NCBI RefSeq assembly: GCF_032598785.1
Contig: NZ_CP102984.1
DNA: 64,000 nt
Strand: one strand, 5' to 3'
From: Terrisporobacter petrolearius
Lineage (GTDB): Bacteria > Bacillota > Clostridia > Peptostreptococcales > Peptostreptococcaceae
Every line of letters starts with the position of its first letter. The stretch's first letter is position 1. A program made the position numbers and the translations under genes. Below, piece by piece: positions 60,176 to 64,000 of the stretch. The notes below the pieces were generated by a model. It saw only the letters and a program-made list of their open reading frames with translations. It searched no databases and was not told the origin of the DNA.

Positions 60176-60391
60176 ATGAAATATACTAAAGAAGAAATGG
60201 ATATAATAAGTGAAAAAATAGTAGAAATGCTAAAAGAAAAAGAAGAAATGAGAATAGGTAAGATTGCGAAGGTGCTTATACACTCAAATTTAGTTAATTC
60301 TAGTTATGAAGTTGACAAAGTACTTAAATATAGAAAAGATTTATTTGTAAGTCCAAAGATGGGAATTTGGAGACTTGCAGAAAGTGAATAA
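60176..60391 (+). CDS. Small putative winged-helix protein
   Basis: 71 aa, MKYTKEEMDIISEKIVEML to MGIWRLAESE. Three predicted helices followed by a short strand pair ending VSPKMGIWRL resemble a HARE-HTH or winged-helix mini domain. No Cys. AAAGGAG ribosome binding site. Function unknown. Confidence 0.5.
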   Translation: MKYTKEEMDIISEKIVEMLKEKEEMRIGKIAKVLIHSNLVNSSYEVDKVLKYRKDLFVSPKMGIWRLAESE

Positions 60392-60402
60392 AATTTGCAA
60401 AT

Positions 60403-60445
60403 ATAAGTAAGAGCTGTAAATAATTTATTTACAGCTCTTACTTAT
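60403..60445. terminator. 21-bp perfect palindrome before lipA
   Basis: ATAAGTAAGAGCTGTAAATAA and its exact complement flank a single base (practical loop of 5-7). No T run on either strand beyond TTAT, so it may be a bidirectional terminator or a protein-binding site. Confidence 0.55.
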
Positions 60446-60493
60446 ATTTATACAATAAAAAGTGTAAGACAAAATATGTCAAAAGGGGAAATG

Positions 60494-61375
60494 ATGATGG
60501 AGAATAAAAGAAAAAGGGTTAGAAAACCTGATTGGTTTAAAGTTACCTATGACAGTGAAGTAGGAAGTATAGGAAAAATGATGGAAGATGATTCACTGCA
60601 TACAGTATGTAAAGAAGCAAATTGTCCTAATAGGGGTGAATGTTATAAAAAAAGAACAGTGACATTTATGATAATGGGAAATCAATGTTCTAGAAATTGT
60701 AAATTTTGTAATGTAAGTAATGGTGAACCTACACATTTAGACCCATTAGAGCCTTTACATGTTGCTCAGTCAGCTAAAAAATTAGACTTAAAACATGTAG
60801 TTATAACTAGTGTTACGAGAGACGATTTAGAAGATGGAGGGGCAAATCATTTTGCAAAAACTATTGAAGAAGTTAAAAGATTAAATCCAGAAGTTACAAT
60901 AGAAGTTCTTATTCCTGATTTAAAAGGGAAAGATAAAAATTTAGATATAATAATAAATGCAAGGCCTGATGTTATTAATCATAATGTGGAAACCATAGAA
61001 AGACTATATGAAAAAGTTAGACCTGAGGCTATATACGAGAGATCTTTATATGTACTAAAATATGTAAAAGAAAATGCACCAGAAATTCTTACTAAAACTG
61101 GAATTATGGTAGGTCTTGGAGAAAAAGATGAAGAGGTATATAAGCTTATGGATGATGTTTTACAAGTTGGATGTGACATCTTTACCATAGGTCAATATTT
61201 ACAACCAAGTAGAAAACATGTGGATGTCAAAGAATATGTATCCCTTGAAAAATTCGAAGAATATAAAAAGGTTGGAGAAAAAAGAGGATTTAGATTTATA
61301 GCAAGTAGCCCATTAGTTAGAAGTTCTTATAAAGCTGCAGAGGCATTAGAAGCAAAAGCAGTAGAGAGGAGATAA
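60494..61375 (+). CDS. lipA: Lipoyl synthase
   Basis: Radical SAM enzyme inserting two sulfurs into octanoyl-protein. The auxiliary cluster Cys (CKEANCPNRGECY), radical SAM CSRNCKFC and C-terminal SSPLVRSSYKA are all present. Full length of about 293 aa. Three ATGs in a row (60491, 60494, 60497) follow AAAAGGGG; the second or third is best spaced. The next gene starts four bases after the stop, making a lipoylation operon. Confidence 0.95.
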   Translation: MMENKRKRVRKPDWFKVTYDSEVGSIGKMMEDDSLHTVCKEANCPNRGECYKKRTVTFMIMGNQCSRNCKFCNVSNGEPTHLDPLEPLHVAQSAKKLDLKHVVITSVTRDDLEDGGANHFAKTIEEVKRLNPEVTIEVLIPDLKGKDKNLDIIINARPDVINHNVETIERLYEKVRPEAIYERSLYVLKYVKENAPEILTKTGIMVGLGEKDEEVYKLMDDVLQVGCDIFTIGQYLQPSRKHVDVKEYVSLEKFEEYKKVGEKRGFRFIASSPLVRSSYKAAEALEAKAVERR

Positions 61376-61378
61376 AAC

Positions 61379-62362
61379 ATGATTTATATAAATAGTAACT
61401 CAACTAATCCATATTTTAACTTTGCATTGGAAGAATATTTGATGACATATAAGGATTTGGAAGATGATGAAATATTTTTATTTTGGAGAACAAATCCTAC
61501 AGTAATGATTGGAAGATATCAAAATACATACTGTGAAATTAATGAAAAATATGTAAAAGAAAATAATATAAACGTAGTAAGACGTAACTCTGGTGGAGGG
61601 ACTATTTACACTGATATGGGGGCTTGGCAATTTACATTTATAGAAAAAAATCATAAAGAAAACGGTATATCTTTTGGTAAATTTACAACACCAATTGTTC
61701 AGGCTCTTAGACAACAAAATATTGATGCATATTTTAATAGTAGAAATGATTTATTAATAGGAAATAAAAAGTTTTCTGGAAATGCACAATATAGAAAAGA
61801 TGATGTTATGTTGCACCATGGTTCTATCTTATTTAATACAGACATTAAAGCAATGGTTGAAAGTATAACTGTTGCAGAAGATAAAATTATAGCAAAGGGT
61901 ATAAAATCTGTTAGAGAAAGAGTAATAAATATTAGTGAAGTAATGGATAAAAAGATTACTAGTGAAGACTTTAAAGATATTATGTTAAAGCGTTTGTTAA
62001 AAGATAGTAAAATCTATACTATTACTGATGAAGATATTGAAGCTATAAATAAAATTAAAAAAGAAAAATTTGAATCATGGGACTGGAATTATGGTAAAAA
62101 TCCAGTATTTAATATTAATAGATGGAAAAGATTTGATGGTGGAAGAGTAGATTTTAAACTTGATATTAAAAAAGGGATAATTAAAGATTGTGTTATAGAA
62201 GGAGATTTTTTTCTAACTGGTGATATTTCTAATGTAGAAAAAGCCTTTATTAACTGTAAATATGATAAAGATGAAATATATAAACTTTTAGGTCTATTGG
62301 ATATAGACAAAATTTTTTATAAAATTACTAAGGATGATTTGCTTAAATGTATAATCGATTAG
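61379..62362 (+). CDS. lplA: Lipoate-protein ligase
   Basis: 327-aa LplA-type ligase that activates lipoate with ATP and attaches it to E2/GcvH domains. The RRNSGGGTIYTDMGAWQFTF loop, the lysine region LIGNKKFSGNAQYRK and the C-terminal accessory domain are visible. Together with lipA the cell can scavenge and make lipoate; target complexes are not in this window. The gene starts right after lipA. Confidence 0.93.
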   Translation: MIYINSNSTNPYFNFALEEYLMTYKDLEDDEIFLFWRTNPTVMIGRYQNTYCEINEKYVKENNINVVRRNSGGGTIYTDMGAWQFTFIEKNHKENGISFGKFTTPIVQALRQQNIDAYFNSRNDLLIGNKKFSGNAQYRKDDVMLHHGSILFNTDIKAMVESITVAEDKIIAKGIKSVRERVINISEVMDKKITSEDFKDIMLKRLLKDSKIYTITDEDIEAINKIKKEKFESWDWNYGKNPVFNINRWKRFDGGRVDFKLDIKKGIIKDCVIEGDFFLTGDISNVEKAFINCKYDKDEIYKLLGLLDIDKIFYKITKDDLLKCIID

Positions 62363-62415
62363 AATTAGTTAATAAGCGACAAATTAATGAGAGTAGAGAA
62401 AGGGATATAAACGAC

Positions 62416-63252
62416 ATGAGTGAAATTCAAAAAATATTAAATAATGGAATAAAAATACCTTCAATAGGTTTTGGAACTTATAAATCAGGAAGTGATGAAG
62501 AAACTGAAAAGATTGTTAAGGGAGCCTTAGAAGTTGGATATAGACAAATTGATACAGCAGCATTTTATGGAAATGAAGTAGGTATAGGCAATGCAATAAA
62601 AGCTAGTAAAATAAACAGAGATGATATATTCTTGGTTACTAAACTTTGGAATGATGATCATGGATATGAAAATACTATAGAAGCTTTTAATAAATCATTA
62701 GAAAATTTACAAGTTGATTATATAGATTTATATCTTATTCATTGGCCAAATAAATTAAATAATGAAACATGGAAGGCTTTTGAACATCTTTATGAAAGTA
62801 AAAAAGTAAAGGCTATAGGTGTTTGTAACTTTAAACAAAGTCATTTGGAAGAATTAATAAAAAATGCAAAGATAAAACCAATGGTAAATCAAGTTGAAAT
62901 GCATCCAACTAATCAAAAAAATGAATTAGTAAAGTACTGTAATAAAAATGAAATTCAACTAATTGCCTGGAGTCCAATAATGAGGGGGAAAATATTTAAT
63001 AATGAACTTATGATTAGTTTATCAAAAAAATATGAAAAATCTATTGCCCAAATTGTATTAAGATGGCACTTACAAAGGGGGATTATTCCTATACCAAAAT
63101 CATCAAATGAAAATAGAATAAAAGAAAATTTAGATATATTCGATTTTGAAATTTCTAAAGAAGATATGATGCAAATTAATTTATTAGATGAGGGATATAA
63201 TGCCTCTGTGACAGGAGTTCCTAAAAATACAACTTATCTTGATGTTGAATAA
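62416..63252 (+). CDS. Aldo/keto reductase
   Basis: 278 aa, NADPH-dependent carbonyl reductase. Catalytic tetrad: Asp and Tyr in DTAAFYGNE, Lys in LVTKLWNDDHG, His in DLYLIHWPN; the NADPH motif IPIPKSSNENRIKEN is near the C-terminus. The frame also starts at 62347 inside lplA, but ATG 62416 gives the usual N-terminus (MSEIQKILNNGIKIPSIGFG), with a weak AAAGGGA upstream. Substrate unknown. Confidence 0.9.
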   Translation: MSEIQKILNNGIKIPSIGFGTYKSGSDEETEKIVKGALEVGYRQIDTAAFYGNEVGIGNAIKASKINRDDIFLVTKLWNDDHGYENTIEAFNKSLENLQVDYIDLYLIHWPNKLNNETWKAFEHLYESKKVKAIGVCNFKQSHLEELIKNAKIKPMVNQVEMHPTNQKNELVKYCNKNEIQLIAWSPIMRGKIFNNELMISLSKKYEKSIAQIVLRWHLQRGIIPIPKSSNENRIKENLDIFDFEISKEDMMQINLLDEGYNASVTGVPKNTTYLDVE

Positions 63253-63272
63253 AAGTTAATAAGGATAATAGT

Positions 63273-63713
63273 ATGAAAATAATTAAAGTAGTAAGCAATA
63301 AAAAAGAATATACGGATTTACTTTTACTTGCCGATGAACAAGAAAATATGATAAATAAGTATCTTGAAAAAGGAGACATGTTTTTATTGATAGATGATGA
63401 AGTAAGAGCACAATGCGTTGTTACAAATGAAGGTAGTGGAGTATATGAATTAAAAAATATAGCTACTATTCCGAAATTTCAAAATAAAGGCTATGGTAAA
63501 ATGCTTATAAATTATATTCTTAATTATTATAAAGATTGCAATGTAATGTATGTGGGAACAGGAGATAGTACTTTAACAATTCCCTTTTATAAAAAATGTG
63601 GTTTTAAAGAATCTCATAGAGTAAAAAATTTTTTCGTTGACAATTATGATCATCCCATATTTGAAAATGGAAAGCAATTAATAGACATGGTTTATTTAAA
63701 ATGGAGTAGATAA
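63273..63713 (+). CDS. GNAT family acetyltransferase
   Basis: 146 aa single-domain N-acetyltransferase. Motif A is IATIPKFQNKGYGKMLINYI (QNKGYG binds acetyl-CoA pyrophosphate); motif B includes TIPFYKKCGFKESHRV. No substrate information. Short AATAAGGATAATAGT ribosome binding site, 20 bases after the reductase stop, probably the same transcript. Confidence 0.87.
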   Translation: MKIIKVVSNKKEYTDLLLLADEQENMINKYLEKGDMFLLIDDEVRAQCVVTNEGSGVYELKNIATIPKFQNKGYGKMLINYILNYYKDCNVMYVGTGDSTLTIPFYKKCGFKESHRVKNFFVDNYDHPIFENGKQLIDMVYLKWSR

Positions 63714-63724
63714 ATTAATATTAT

Positions 63725-63753
63725 AAAGGGGCATATTAAATATGCCCCTTTAA
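63725..63753. terminator. Bidirectional terminator at the right edge
   Basis: AAAGGGGCATAT / ATATGCCCCTTT, perfect 12 bp, serving the converging GNAT and PqqD-like genes. Confidence 0.85.
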
Positions 63754-63755
63754 AT

Positions 63756-63998
63756 TTACTCAACTCTCTCTATATAATTACAATTAATCTCAATATGATT
63801 TAAAAACATTAATAATCTTTCGTAAAGAGGATGACATTCCTCGCCATAAATATTTTCAAGATTTTTGCCTATATCCTCAACAGTTTTTTCACCGTCAATC
63901 TGTAAAAAAACAAAACTACAATATTCATCAAGTTTAATTTTCTTATAAAGAGGTATTCTAAATTTTAACTTTCTAAAAAACTTTTGTATAGGATGATT
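63756..63998 (-). CDS. PqqD family protein, 5' end outside window
   Basis: Minus-strand frame open to the right edge, 80 codons visible. Translated: KFFRKLKFRIPLYKKIKLDE, CSFVFLQIDGEKTVEDIGKN, YERLLMFLNHIEINCNYIER. The pattern of basic start, 'LDExxSFVxxxxDGxxTVxxIGxxL' and 'PLYERLxxFL' is that of PqqD-like peptide chaperones. Those usually assist a radical SAM maturase, or stand alone as in many clostridial loci. The N-terminus and any partner lie beyond the window. Confidence 0.75.
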   Translation of the reverse strand, partial: NHPIQKFFRKLKFRIPLYKKIKLDEYCSFVFLQIDGEKTVEDIGKNLENIYGEECHPLYERLLMFLNHIEINCNYIERVE

Positions 63999-64000
63999 TT

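Overview
The window is AT-rich chromosomal DNA of a spore-forming, low-GC Firmicute in class Clostridia. Three things point there: a cotJABC spore-coat operon, G-rich Shine-Dalgarno sites before almost every gene, and housekeeping loci (rnpB, tRNA-Lys, ftsEX, lipA) that mark it as chromosome. Gene content resembles the Peptostreptococcaceae (Paraclostridium, Paeniclostridium, Romboutsia or Clostridioides relatives). That placement is inference, since no rRNA or ribosomal protein gene is present.

Layout. 1-1.7 kb: the end of a NupC-type nucleoside transporter and RNase P RNA. 1.8-10.5 kb: an envelope block with a five-SH3b secreted protein, an L,D-transpeptidase with wall-binding repeats, a phosphoglycosyl transferase, a family 2 glycosyltransferase, an SH3b-NlpC/P60 hydrolase, an Amidase_6 protein and an Amidase_3 protein. 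11-12.1 kb: cotJCBA on the minus strand. 12.3-16 kb: TtcA-like protein, DEDD exonuclease, MORN protein, intracellular subtilisin. 16.2-18.9 kb: ftsE-ftsX-pcsB-like murein hydrolase operon. 19-22.6 kb: exonuclease, a Ser/Thr kinase with a small partner, a monofunctional glycosyltransferase. 23.2-24.8 kb: an IS110 element with a frameshifted transposase, apparently inserted into an intergenic repeat whose second copy is at 57.73-57.90 kb. 25-31.9 kb: YczE-like protein, DUF1540 protein, HNH-like protein, pentapeptide-repeat K+ channel, M3 peptidase, aminotransferase. 32-34.8 kb: a T-box leader (best read as tyrosine) before a broken sodium:solute symporter and a truncated larA. 35.1 kb: tRNA-Lys.

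35.2-48.7 kb is the most unusual stretch, a long plus-strand array. It starts with two transferases of the rSAM/selenodomain-associated families and a phosphotransferase with an altered catalytic loop. Next come a TVP38 protein, a YdjY-type lipoprotein, a DUF4418 membrane protein, a MacB/LolCDE-like ABC pair, a small membrane protein, a second TVP38 protein and a Cys-rich Fe-S protein. It ends with a complete YnjBCD-like ABC importer and a nucleoside hydrolase. The first part looks like an uncharacterised membrane/redox system. The second looks like uptake and cleavage of a nucleoside-like compound.

49-64 kb: dicarboxylate symporter with cre-like sites in its promoter, small alarmone synthetase, thermonuclease lipoprotein, an IS256 element inserted at the very end of hpf, ECF sigma/anti-sigma pair, surE, a ZIP metal transporter with a Fur-type operator on its -10 box, a nitroreductase remnant, lipA-lplA, an aldo/keto reductase, a GNAT protein and a partial PqqD-like gene on the minus strand.

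Several envelope genes (ftsEX-pcsB, NlpC/P60, L,D-transpeptidase, a secreted Lys-rich protein) carry WalR-like direct repeats upstream, suggesting shared control of wall turnover. All assignments rest on reading motifs by eye; no search was run.
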